In this document: piece after piece, positions 9,857-21,736 of the stretch | Layout of the letters: each line of letters starts with the position of its first letter | Position numbering within the stretch: the first letter of the stretch is position 1 | Notes under the pieces: generated by a model | The model's database searches: none | Seen by the model: the letters and a program-made list of their open reading frames with translations, nothing else | Told to the model about the DNA's origin: nothing | Assembly (NCBI GenBank): GCA_003255065.1 | Contig: QAOA01000078.1 | Coordinates: 1-64,000, forward strand | DNA: 64,000 nucleotides | Direction: 5' to 3' | From: Cercis canadensis | Lineage: Eukaryota; Streptophyta; Magnoliopsida; Fabales; Fabaceae | Position numbers and translations under genes: made by a program

Positions 9857-10521
9857 TGTCAGGTGGGTCACTCCCCAAGTGGGGCTCACATTGACTTTTA
9901 CCAAAGCAAGTAAAACTTATTTGGTAAGTTTTGGTTATAAAAAAAAAGTGAAGTCATGGAAAGAAAAATAAAATGAGAGGGAGAGTCTCCATTTTGAGAA
10001 AACACCCCCGGAAAGAGGAAATTTTTTTTTAACCATTTCAACTTGATGATTAGACAGTCATTTGTGCTAAGATTTTGGCCAAATTTTAATATGTTGTTCC
10101 TGAAGTGTTAAGCTTCATCTTATACGGTTAGATCGTTGTTTTTTCTTCTCTAGTGAATTTACTCTGTGTAGCCTATTTGGGGTTATTTGTGTAGTAAATG
10201 GGTGTTTGTTATTGTGGAGTTTTGGTTTGTATTGTCCCATAGTATTTGTGGTGAACTCCTATGTACCCATTGATTACTGTTATAGTGAAGATTTTCTTGG
10301 ATTAGGTCCCGTGGTTTTTACCCTTGTTCAAAGGGGTTTTCCACGTTAAAAATTGGTGTGCTTGATTTACTTTTCCTGTTGCTATTTATTCTTGGTAATT
10401 GGATTATTAGTGTGGTGTATTTTGGTTGTTTGGATTTTGTGCCTTGTTGGTTCTATTTAATTGCACAAGTGGGGATATTTGATCTAGGTGTTGTGTTATT
10501 TTTATGGTATTTTCCCCAACA
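9857..10521. mobile_element. Solo LTR with ATTAT target duplication, unit 1
   Basis: The element starts TGTCAGGTGGGTC and ends TTTTCCCCAACA (TG...CA). It is flanked by ATTAT at 9852-9856 and 10522-10526. The matching position in unit 3 (29580-29584) carries a single ATTAT and no insert, so the boundaries are defined by an empty site. Length is about 665 bp. No internal retroelement genes remain, so it is a solo LTR. The short ORFs inside have no support. Confidence 0.88.
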
Positions 10522-10526
10522 ATTAT

Positions 10527-10884
10527 CACAATCCATTCTTCAAGAATTTTGCAGCAAATGGCATGCGTGGATAGCTCTCCTGCTATTGAATCCAATTCGT
10601 AGATTTGCTTTGCTGGAGCTACCAGGCATACGAAAACATGCTCTCCTACACCACTATCAATTTCTAAACATGCCATAACAAGGTTCAACCTTTTGAATAT
10701 CATAAGAATTCATGACTAACTTCTGGTCTCTGCTTGGACTGTTTTACAATGATGTTCTTCCCTCCATTTTCAAACCAAACTTTCATTTTGGCAGTTTTGA
10801 CATCCTTTAAAAAGTGGATTCCACAGGAAATGCTGCTCCGGCAAACAAAGAGAACAACTTTGAAATCTATGCAGAGTTGTCTTG
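10527..10884. repeat. NLR 3' flank, continued, unit 1
   Basis: The sequence beginning cacaatccattcttcaagaa matches 19067-19421 and 29585-29928. It holds no supported gene. It ends at the TCTTG target site of the next LTR. Confidence 0.7.
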
Positions 10885-12200
10885 TGTTATGAAAATTTCA
10901 ACGCAAGTGTACGTTATCGTTTCCAAGTAATAAAATGAAAGTGAGTTATCGTTCCCACGAGGACTAATGTATCAACTACCGAAATTGGGTTAACCTTAAT
11001 TTTATCTAATCAATCAATATGGAGAGATTTTCAAGAAACAACTAAAATAAGATGAAAACAAACTTAAACCAGCAAAATAACAAACTAAACCAGTAAAATG
11101 ATAGAATTATCAAGAGAGAAAACATCTAGGGCTTTTGATTTCACCATAGCTATTCCGATTTGATATTCTTAATTCATTAACCAAGAACACTCTTCCTAAT
11201 TGCTAGCCAAGAACCCTAAATTATTTATTAGCCTTTCCCAAGGTCAAACAAAAGTATTTCTAAGTTATGAACCTACGATATTCCTATGTGAATTGCGAAC
11301 AACCTAGAAATTCACTTAATTCTATGGTTCTTTTTAAATAGCTACACAGGCCCTGGAGGTATATTCCTATCCTACATGCAACCTATGTTCTTAATCTCTA
11401 TGATCTTTAATTACAAATTACCTCATTATCTAATCAACTAATTGGTGATCAAGCAATTAGAAGCATGAAGATTTGAGAAGAAGAAGACAATTTAATAAAG
11501 GAGTTCTTGCATTAAAGAAATAGAAAATAACAAATCATCCTAGCTAGGTTACATCATAGCCCTAGAAAGGAATTTAGTTCATAGCAAAAAGGAAGAACAA
11601 AGTAAAATTCAATCTAGACATGGTTCAAAGGGAAGAAGAATAAAAACTCTGAAGAGAAGCTCCAATCTTGTTGTGCCCTTCTCCAATCCTTGTTTTTGCT
11701 CTCCTTCTTGCCTCCAAAAAGTCCAGAAAAGAATTCCCCAAATTATTCCTAAAAGTCTCTATTTATACCCCTAAGCAAAAGCCCTAAGAAAACATAGGAA
11801 AAATAACACGTATGTAGAAATCTGGCATGGGCGCTGCACCTCTGCTGCTCTGGAGGAAATTTGGCTTTTGGTCATTTTCGAACACTGCACCTCTGCTACT
11901 CTGGAGGAAATCTGGCTTTTGGTCATTTTCGGGCGCCGCACCTCTGTATTTTTAGGGGTGCACCCCTGAGCTGCTGTCATGGTTTCAAGTTTCATGCTCC
12001 AAGGGCCGCGACTCTAGGTTTTGAGCGCCGCAACCCTTGAATTCTGACCCAAAAACTTCTCAATTCTTCAATTCTTCATTCTAACCTATGAAACCTACAA
12101 TTTAACATAAAAGATCACATTAGATGATGATTAATCTCAATAAACAATCAAATAATTAAGTAAAAGATATCTAAAAGGTGGATATAAAAGCCACTCAACA
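10885..12200. mobile_element. Solo LTR with TCTTG target duplication, unit 1
   Basis: The element starts TGTTATGAAAATTTCAACG and ends CACTCAACA. TCTTG flanks it at 10880-10884 and 12201-12205. Units 2 and 3 have the uninterrupted site (tcttgtggttttagac at about 19417 and 29927). It belongs to the same family as the LTR at 47-1537. Length 1316 bp, no internal genes, hence a solo LTR produced by LTR-LTR recombination (inference). Confidence 0.9.
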
Positions 12201-12309
12201 TCTTGTGGTTTTAGACGACAGTAGTACAAGCAGATTTTCCATGCCAGGGCATCCGCTGCATTCCAGAAACAAATTGCATGATCATAGGATCTATGCAGAG
12301 TTTGGTAGC

Positions 12310-12359
12310 TGTTGTGAAAATTCCAACGCAAGTGTACGTTGTCGTTTGCAAGTAATAAT
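12310..12359. mobile_element. Truncated LTR end inserted at a GTAGC site
   Basis: After tttggtagc the sequence switches to TGTTGTGAAAATTCC..., the first 50 bp of the same LTR family, almost identical to 47-96. It then stops abruptly and joins aacaaaattaaaaaaataaa, which matches 21737 onward. The GTAGC left flank pairs with the GTAGC right flank of the LTR ending at 1537. Confidence 0.8.
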
Positions 12360-14555
12360 AAACAAAATTAAAAAAATAAAGGAAGATAATAAATATTTGG
12401 CAATTTGGATTCCTAGATCTAAGTATAAAAATGAGTAATTTCGATCATTTCCATCAATGGATAATTGATACAAACAACAATGCAGATTTTTGAATAACAC
12501 AAAGAACAAGTAATAACATATTTATGATGAGTGATGAACTAGCTTCAAATTAAAATAAGGGAAGTATTATTTATAGAGCACAACACTAACAACAATAGAC
12601 TTCAAAGTTGAGCTGATCCTTTAAGCAAGTGCAGAGGAAATAAGTTGATAGATCTCTTGGTGATAGCAATAGGCAAGCAATGCGAAGATAGCAAGCCATA
12701 AGGCAAAAGTGATCCATGCAATGGTGGATGAAAATGATTTTATGTTTACATGAACCTATGCACTTTCCAAAGTCACTTCAAAATTCTTTCGTCAGGAAAC
12801 AACTTTCAATCTTACAAAATTATAGTTGCTAGAAGAGTTTTTTATTTTTTATTTTTTGCTATGAGAGAGAGGGAGAGTTGAATTTAAATTAATTTATGTA
12901 AAAAATTTACAAAAAAAAAAACTACNAAAAAAAAAAAAACATAGCTACCCTAAGATTTATTAAATTTAGAATATCTTGCTCTTATCCAAAATAATAATTA
13001 GAATATCTTTCAAATTACCTAAATATCCCCATCAAATTCATAATAACAAATTTACTATTATTTAACTACATTTGAGTAACAGATGACTATCAGTGATTAG
13101 TTCTTCTATCATCAAAATAGAGCAACGTTGTGATGGTGAATGTATCTAACTGTTTACTTATTTTTTTGTAATCTGTATCTGACTGTTTATATTTTCTCGA
13201 ACCCATTTTGTTTTCGTAAAGATTTGCAGTACAGGTTCCCTGATGAATTAGTTTTCTCTTCTTCATATTTTCAGATATGGAAACGACTTTTCCCTACTCA
13301 TTTGGCTTAGATTAGGTTCACAGATGATAGAAGATGCTTACAAACATTGGGTGTCCCTCTGCTACCCTCTCATTATTTTCCTTTACTTTTTTCTTGGGAT
13401 GAGCGTGATACTTGGTTGATGTAGATGGACTGACTTTTCTTGCTTAGATTAGCTTTACAACTGTAGTGGGTAGAACGTAGAAGAAGGTTTCTGGCCTTTA
13501 CGCGGCGTTGATTGTGCTGTTTGTGGTGGAAAATATGGCAACTTTGATCTATAGTTACTGGATGATATTATGATTACAAGTCACAACTTTATTACCATTG
13601 GATTCATAAAGTGTCCATGCACCTAAAATTTTGTCTTTTTATAGGTGTTTATCTTTGATAGGCTAATGACCTTTATGCACTTTTGCTTCGCCAAATATGC
13701 ATTGAGGACCACCAAAGCATCTTTCCAATACAAAATTATCATGTACTAAATTTCGTTTCATTGTACTGTTTCGGTAAAAATAGAAACATTTTGAAAACAT
13801 TAAGGAAATTTCATAAAAACAGAAAACTTTAATAAAGACAAGGGGATGTGAGACATGACAAGTGCAGTAGTGAAGAAACTTAAGTGTTTTAAAATAAGGA
13901 ATGTTATTAGGCTCTTCTTAATTTTTTAAAGGATAAAAATGAAAAACACTTATAACTAGGAATTTGAGGTGAATTTTTTTTTGATTTTGATATAATTATA
14001 AAGATTTTAAAAAATTAAGTCATCTACTATATGACAAAACATTTTACTTATTGTAAAAAACATAAACAAAATAATACAAAAACATATTATAAGACATATT
14101 AAAATATTATTAATTTTTTTTGACCCTGTTAAACTCATATATGATTAATAATTTGAGAATGTAACTCATGTAGTGTGTAACTTAATTTCTAAATTTTTTT
14201 AAGATACTATCAAAATTAAAAATTTATTTTACTCTAAACTTTTAATAAAAAGTATTTTTATATTTTTACCCTTTTAGCTTAACATCCCCTTTTAAAATAA
14301 GTGCATGCCTTTACTTAGTTAGCTTTTACATGATATTGATATAAGAGTGTCAAAAATGTTGTAATCTACTTTTTTCTTGCCATATAGAAACATTGGGTCC
14401 TACAACTGTTAGGTTGGTCCTGCGATCTTTACTCTAAGTCAGTCTTCCACCAACGCCTTGTTCATATCCATCCCTTAAGCTTCTGCTGCCAATCAATCTG
14501 TGCTTGCAATTGCAAACACACGCCGGTTTGAAATTATCCCATTTGTTGTAACGTG
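12360..14555. repeat. Spacer between NLR1 and NLR2, built of duplicated blocks
   Basis: 12360-13160 is nearly identical to 21737-22490. 13201-13830 matches 22520-23110. 13835-14555 matches 25011-25732. Compared with the NLR2-NLR3 spacer it lacks the sequence equivalent to about 23115-25010. A single N sits in a poly-A run at 12926. No gene is seen. Confidence 0.8.
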
Positions 14556-17335
14556 ATGGCTTTGGCGGTTGTGGGTGGAGCTTTCTTGGGTGCTGTCTTT
14601 AACGTGTTGCTGGACAGGATAGCTTCCCCTGAGATCCAAGACTTCTTTAAGACGAAGAAACTCAATCACAAGTTGCTCCCGAAGCTGAAGATCAAATTGT
14701 TGTCTGTCCATGGAGTGCTTGAGGATGCTGAAGGAAAACAATTCAAGAATGCAGCAGTCAAGGAGTGGCTTGATGAACTCAAAGATGCTGCTTTTGTTGC
14801 TGATGATCTGCTTGATGAGATTTACACTGAAGCTAAAACAACTGCAAATGAGGTACACAGTTCCAACTCTGCTTCTGTGAATTCTCTTGACAAAGAATTT
14901 GAACAGAAAATAGAAGAGATTCTTGAAAGATTAGAATGTCTTGTGGAAGAAAAGCGTGTCCTTCCTTTGCAAGAAGGTGTAGGAACAAAATGGTCATCTA
15001 AAACACCAACATCGTCACTTGTAGAGGAGTCTGTTGTGTTTGGTAGAGATAGTGATAGAGAGGTCATAATTCAATTGTTATTGTCAGAAGATCCAAATGG
15101 CAAGAGAATATCTGTGATTCCCATAGTGGGCATGGGTGGAATTGGGAAAACAACCTTGGCCCAACTTGTATACAATGATGATCGAGTGGAAGGCAAATTT
15201 GAACTTAAGGCATGGGTATATGTCTCTGAAGAATTTGATGTTGTTAGGGTTACAAAAGTTATATTAGAGGCTATCACTTCACATGCTTCTAACACCAATG
15301 ATTTCGATTCACTTCAAGTTGATTTGAAAGGAAAATTGAGTGGGAAAAAGTTTTTGATTGTTTTAGATGACGTTTGGAATGAGAACTACGCTGAATGGTG
15401 CCGTTTACAAGTTCCATTTCAATATGGGACTCATGGGAGTAAAGTTATAGTAACTACTCGCAGCAGGAATGCTGCATCATTAATGCAAACGGCTGAACCA
15501 CATTATCTTGAGCATTTGTCTGATGATGATTGCTGGAACCTGTTTGCAAAACATGCATTTGACATTGAAAACTCGTATAAACCAAATTTAGAAAAAATTG
15601 GTAGAGACATTGCCAATAAGTGCAAGGGATTGCCTTTGGCTGCAAAAACATTGGGAGGCCTTCTGAGATCAAAAAATAATATTGAAGAATGGGAGAATAT
15701 ATTGGGAAGTGATTTCTGGGATTTATCAGAAAATGAAAGCGGTATCATTCCAGCTGTATTATTAAGTTATTATTACCTTCCTTCACATTTGAAGGAATGC
15801 TTTGCTTATTGTTCCATATACCCAAAATGCTATAAATTTAGGAAAAACCAATTGATCTTGTTTTGGATGGCAGAGAATTTATTACAAAAGCCAAAGGGAA
15901 ATAAGAGAATTGAAGAGGTTGGAGATGAGTATTTTCATGAATTGGTATCAAGATCATTTCTGCAACGATCAAGAGATTGTGAATCACTTTTTGGTATGCA
16001 TGATATTATAAATGATTTAGCTCAATTTGTCTCGGGAAAGTTTTGCATTAGGTTTGAAAGTCAAGACAGTTTTCAAAAAATTGAAACAAGAACCCGTCGT
16101 GTCTCACTTAAATATGACTATTGCTCTATAGACTTTGAGGAGTTTTACAAAGCAAAGAATCTACGGACTTGGTTGCCACTCTGCCGGCCACTAGAGGAAA
16201 GGGGAGAACTGCACAAGACATTTTCAAGGTTGAGTTACTTGAGGATGCTATCTTTGGCATGCTTTGGTGAACTCGAAGAGCTTCCGAATTCAATTGGCTC
16301 TCTGAGACACCTTCGCTACCTAGATGTGTCCATGACTAGAATCAAATGGTTGCCTGAATCTATTTGCAGTTTATACAATTTGCAGACGCTGAAGGCGTTT
16401 CTTTGTAGGCACCTCATCAAATTACCTGAAGGTCTTCACAATCTCATTAACTTACGTTACTTCGATATTCGCGGTTGTACTATTCTAACCGGGATGTCAC
16501 CCCATGTGGGAAAATTGAGGAGCCTCCAGGAATTGAGTGATTTCATTGTAGGGGATAAGTATGGGTGTTCAGTTAGTGAACTTGGGCAACTTTTAGACCT
16601 ACGAGGTTCACTGACCATTCATAACTTACAACATGTTGTGGATGCTAAAGATGCCAAGCTGAACTGCAAGCAGTATCTCCGACGTCTATGTTTGGATTGG
16701 AGCATGCGAGGTTCCCAGATATACCCCAATGATTCGCACCACGAGAAAGATGTACTTGACAGCCTGCGGCCCAACCCAAGGAATTTGAAAATGCTTCTAA
16801 TCAGGTACTATACGGGTACGGGATTTCCAGACTGGGTGGGAGATCCATCATTCAGCAACCTAGTGTCTGTACAGCTTAATGGCTGCAAATACTGCTGCAT
16901 ATTGCCTCCGGTTGGGCAACTTCCCTCTCTGAAAAGTCTTCATATTCAAAAATGTGAAGAAGTGGTTAGTGTTGGCCAGGAGTTTTATGGGCCTTCTTGT
17001 GCCGAGAATGCAATCCAGCCCTTTGCTTCACTGGAATTTCTTTCATTTTATGACATGGGCTCATGGGAAATATGGAGTCATGTGGTGGGCAATGGAAGTT
17101 ACAAGCTTTCCCTAGTCTTAAAAGGCTTACCATATTTAATTGCCCGAGACTAATAGGGGATTTGCCTAGTAATCTCGGATCCGCAAATATTACAATTAAG
17201 AGTTGTCCTAAATTTTTTTCACACAACCCAGATTACTGGCCTTCTCCCTTACCTCTCATTTACTTCGTGACTGCTGGGAGGGAGGTGGATGTTGGATACT
17301 CCGATCTCTTTTTTCTTGGTATAAATGAGTACTGA
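14556..17335 (+). pseudogene. CC-NBS-LRR resistance gene with a 3' frameshift (NLR2)
   Basis: Closely related to NLR1 and NLR3. The first 850 or so codons are open with intact Rx-type coiled coil, P-loop GMGGIGKTT (192-200), kinase-2 FLIVLDDVW, GLPLAAKTLGG and MHDIINDLAQ. Near 17103 the sequence reads agttacaagctttcc where the other copies have agtta(c/t)agagctttcc: one base is missing. Translation then ends at 17153 after an unrelated LSLVLKGLPYLIARD tail. The homologous C-terminus continues in another frame to 17335, ending GINEY, without further breaks. It may be a truncated yet functional 865-residue receptor, a young pseudogene, or a sequence error. ATG at 14556 is chosen for the same reason as in NLR1. 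Confidence 0.85.
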
Positions 17336-18443
17336 TTTCAACAACTGCTGTATTTCGTGAGGTAATTCCTTCCTGAGATTGAATGTCATTGTCAAGTACT
17401 TCTTGATCCAGAAATGGAGTTGCTACAAAGTTTACTAGGAGAGCACTAGCCCATGATATATCAGGTACTTTTCTGTCTCATTGCATTTCGTATAATTTCT
17501 TATTTCTAATACTCTAATGACATTATGCTCTCCTACTTCACCAGAATCACAATTAAGAAGCACCAACAGTCAAACAATCCGCACACTTGAGTAACTCAAC
17601 AGGTCTTCCCTATTGGTGAGAGAACCCTGTATTGATTTTCATTGCTTACTTGACCATGAGGGATGAAAGTTTGTGTTTGGGATACATTGGTTGTAACAAG
17701 TTTCAGCATTGATACAAAATTCGATCAAGATTAGTTGTTATCTTCCATTCCACTGTTTTTCAGCTATATGTTCACCTTGCCCCTTATATACCATACGGAA
17801 TAAGTCTTTGTATGTAACATGAAAAGGGAAAAAACATAATAATAATTTCTTCCTAGTTCTCCACATATTACTTCTTCAATCTCTTAATTGGATACTTTTA
17901 ATTGTTTCCAATATCTTGAATCCTTTCTTTTTTTGGCCGAATTGCTTCTTAGTTTAGGGACCAGATGCAATTTGCCAAAATTGTGTAAATTCTAGTTGTT
18001 CAACAAATCCACAAATTTCCAATAATGGCCATCAGTTGCTGTAAGCCATGAATCTGCAGTTGATGATCATTCAAGTTTTCTTCTGTTCCAGGCACAGAGC
18101 TAAGGTCATTGTTCAAGCAGTGTCTTGCTTGTACCACAAACAAGAAGAATTTGTTGAAGCAGAGTCACTAAACAGAACTTGGATATGATATGTCACGTAA
18201 GCATGCCACCACTTTGACAAGGTTCAACACTCTGCTCTAGTCTTTTTATGGACTGTATTATGATGATTTTCTTTTTCCATTTTCAAGCCAAACATTTGTT
18301 TTTGAATTACCATGTTTAATTGAATCTAAAATATGCTGATTTTATGGAGCTGTCTAGGTGTTTAATGCATTTGTATTACCAACAGGTTTGCCAGGCCAGT
18401 GGTACTATGAGCATCCTTTGCACTTCCAAAGTGCACCAATTAT
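17336..18443. repeat. Conserved NLR 3' flank, unit 2
   Basis: Matches 8827-9856 and 28553-29579, with the same donor-like gtgaggtaattcc and acceptor-like junctions. No gene is seen. Confidence 0.7.
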
Positions 18444-19061
18444 TGTCAGGTGGGTCACTCCCCAAGTGGGGCCACGCTGACCTTAAACAAAACAAGTAAA
18501 ATTTATTTGGTAAGTTTCGGTTATTAAAAAAAAAAAAAAAAAGTGAAGTCATGGAAAGAAAAAGAGATAGAGAGTCTCCATTTTGAGAAGACACCGCCGG
18601 AAAGAGGAAAGAAAATTTCAGTCACTTCAACTTGACGATCAAACGGTCATTTGTGCTTAGATTTAGGCCAAATTTCAGTATGTTGTTCCTGGAGTGTTAA
18701 GCTTCGTCTTATACGGTCAGATCGTTGTTTTATCTTCTCTAGTGAATTTATTGTGGAGTTTTGGTATTGTATTGTCTCACAGTATTTGTGATGAACTCCT
18801 GTGTAGCCATTGATTACTGTTATAGTGAAGATTTTGCTGAACTAGGTCCCGTGGATTTTACCCTTGTTTAAAGGGGTTTTCCACATTAATAATTGATGTG
18901 CCTGATTTACTTTTCATGTTGCTATTTATTTTTGGTAATTGGATTATCAGTGTGGTGTATTTTGGTTGTTTGGATTTTGTGGCTTGCTGGTTCTATTTAA
19001 TTGCACATGTGGGAATATTTGATCCAGATGCTATGTTATTTTTATGATATTTTCCCCAACA
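18444..19061. mobile_element. Solo LTR with ATTAT target duplication, unit 2
   Basis: The insertion is the same as at 9857-10521, at the orthologous position: ATTAT at 18439-18443, TGTCAGGTGGG start, TTTTCCCCAACA end, ATTAT at 19062-19066. It is 618 bp, with small internal differences from the unit 1 copy, including a longer poly-A near 18524-18540. Confidence 0.88.
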
Positions 19062-21736
19062 ATTATCACAATCCATTCTTCAAGAATTTTGCGGCAAATG
19101 GCATGCGTGGATAGCTCTCCTGCTATTGAATCCAATTCGTAGATTTGCTTTGCTGGAGCTACCGGGCATATAAAACATGCTCTCCTACACCACTATCGAT
19201 TTCTAAACATGCCATAACAAGGTTCAACATTTTGAATATCATCAGAATTCATGCCTAACTTCTGGTCTCCGCTTGGACTGTTTTACAATGATGTTCTTCC
19301 CTCCATTTTCAAACCAAACTTTCATTTTGGCAGTTTTGACATCCTTTGAAGTGGATTCCACTGGAATGCTGCTCTGGCGAAGAAAGAGAACAACTTTGAA
19401 ATCTATGCAGACTTGTCTTGTGGTTTTAGACAACAGTAGTACAAGCAGATTTTCCAAGCCAGGGCATCCGTTGCATTCCAGAAACAAATTGCATGATCAT
19501 AGGATCTATGCAGAGTTTGGTAGCAAATGGCATGAATGGATTTCCTCCTGCTGTAAAGGCCCATTTATGCAAAAACAGTCTTTATATAGCAAAGACCCTG
19601 CATATTAACGAGAAGTTTTTATTTATTTTTAGCAAATGGATTAAAAAGTATCTCTTAGTATAATACTTAATATTTATCACTAAAGGCCCATTTATGCAAA
19701 GTCTCTATATAGGCAAAGACTATATTTTAGAAAATGGATTAGAAAGTATGTCTTAGTTGATACTTAATATTTATCATTAGAAATCATTAAATCAACATCA
19801 ACGCCATGATGGTGAATGTATCTGACTGTTTATATTTTTCTCTAACCCATTTTGTTTCCCTAAAGATTTGCAGTATAATTGGTTCCATTATGAATTAGTT
19901 TTCTCTTTTTCATAATTTCAGATAGGAAATAGTCAATCAGAAAGATTGACTATTTAATGAAATTCTTCCAACTAAACAATTTTTTGTGTTATGAGGACAA
20001 CCAATTTCTTGAAATTCTTTTCTTATATATATGCATTAGTGCGGACATAATTTTGAGCATAAAAAAGTGTTTGAAGAAGGAGAGGAGCAGGTTGGGGATT
20101 TACCTACTTCAATTATGGGTTGTGGTGAAACTAAACGCTTCCTCAAGCCATAATGCAATATAGAATTCCCCTATAGTTTTAACATATTAGTTTTATGAAC
20201 TTCAAAGTGTAGAGTCTTAAAAACTAGTATGTTGAACATCTACTTATGCTATCCTAATTGTGAAGGTGTTGTATTTTATAAAGACTAGTATCTATCAAAT
20301 ATTTGATATTGTGAGTAAGATACCATCTAGTCAAAGACATTATATTGCTGTCTTCATTTCTAGTAACACCCTTATGCTTTGAGAGAGAATCTTATTTATT
20401 CTGTTTGAGACAAAAATCAATTTTAGTGTCTTTAATATGGGGAGAGTGACCTCTACTCTTGGTTAGAGGGAAAAATTTTTGGTGAACTCTTGTAAAATCA
20501 GTGAGCATGAGTTTTTGGTTAGCTCTTGTAAAACCAGTACTGTAAGGAGCTTGGAGAAGCTTTATTTAGAGCTTCTTAATTATTATTTTCTCAAGTATTG
20601 GTATTTAAAACTTTGTTTTATGGCTTCCCTTTTTTTTTTTAAAGTTAATGTTATGACTTCGTTTTTTACCAAGCTATAAGTCTTCCTTCAATTTTAAACA
20701 AAAAAGAAAACACAAAATTTCCTTCATAAATCAATTTCTTGATAAGAGGCTAAAGAGTTAAAAACAAAATACTTGGTCATATGCCTCTGGATTTGGCAAA
20801 GAAAAGATTTGATAGTTTGTAAAATATAATTTCAACAAGGCAAGAATTTATTTATTAGAATACATAGACAGGGCCACCAATGTAAGCTGACAATGTTAAT
20901 GTGTCAACTATGAGTGGAATAAGATAGGGTCAATACTCATTGCACAATACTCAACCAAATATAGATGGCCCTAATTATTACTTAATTTAACCTCAAAGGC
21001 TAAAAAGAAATGAAATACACTTTACAAGCTGATACTTGGTAAAGGTAAAATTAGAAATGTGGGAAACATATAGTAATTTGAAGATTTAAGATGCAAATTA
21101 TTTTACATTTTCTGATCAAAGAAAAGGAGAAAATGTTGAAAGTGAAATAAACCTCACTTTTTCCCCTCAAGTAAAATAAGTCTTTCTTAGCAAAGGAGAG
21201 GCCACTTTTGGAGTTTGATTCTCACCATTCATCACTGTTACCCCGTTTTTCCTTTTGAATTATTCTAAAGTTTGTTCTCCAATGAAAATGTCCTTAAGAC
21301 ACTCTAATTGTTAAGTATTGGGTATTGGGTATTTTATTATAAAAGTTTTGTATTCAAATTTTATTAAAACTTGGCAGATGACGTTACAAAAGGGGACACC
21401 ACCTATTATGAAGTCTTCAATTAACCAAAAAAAAAAAAATTACAAAGTGAAATAATCAACTTGAAAATAAAATTAAAATGTTTTTAAAGAGATGGGCACT
21501 CTAATGGTGGGACACCAAGTCCTCTTTTATTTTTTTAATATTTTGACTACGACTCTTGAATATTCGAATACAAAACTTATAAGTCTTGAGGATGATCACA
21601 ATACTACTTAGTTATAAGTTGTTTGGTGGAACACCAGGTACTCTATTGTGAATGTTTTATGTTCAAGTTCTATTAGGATCAAATAGAGTGAGATTATGGG
21701 AAGAGATGAGCTACTTCTTGATATGTTGCCTTTAAA
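19062..21736. repeat. NLR2 downstream flank and spacer
   Basis: 19067-20370 matches 29585-30990, and 19522-19800 matches 1541-1900. It has intact TCTTG and GTAGC sites without LTRs. A small frame at 19957 begins MKFFQLNNFLCYEDNQ and has a relative at 30591, but the two diverge by a frameshift after ICISADI, so coding is not supported. 20370-21736 shows no recognisable gene; the GT-rich text near 21300-21720 resembles SINE-derived sequence. Confidence 0.6.

Noticed and set aside
10358-10703. Overlapping ~100-codon frames on both strands
   Set aside because: They span the edge of the solo LTR and NLR flank, are not conserved in unit 2, and are interrupted by the target site.
19957-20163. Possible small gene MKFFQLNNFLCYEDNQ..., with a relative at 30591-30788
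   Set aside because: The two copies share only the first half in frame; a 1-nt difference puts the rest in different frames and no codon-level conservation is seen.
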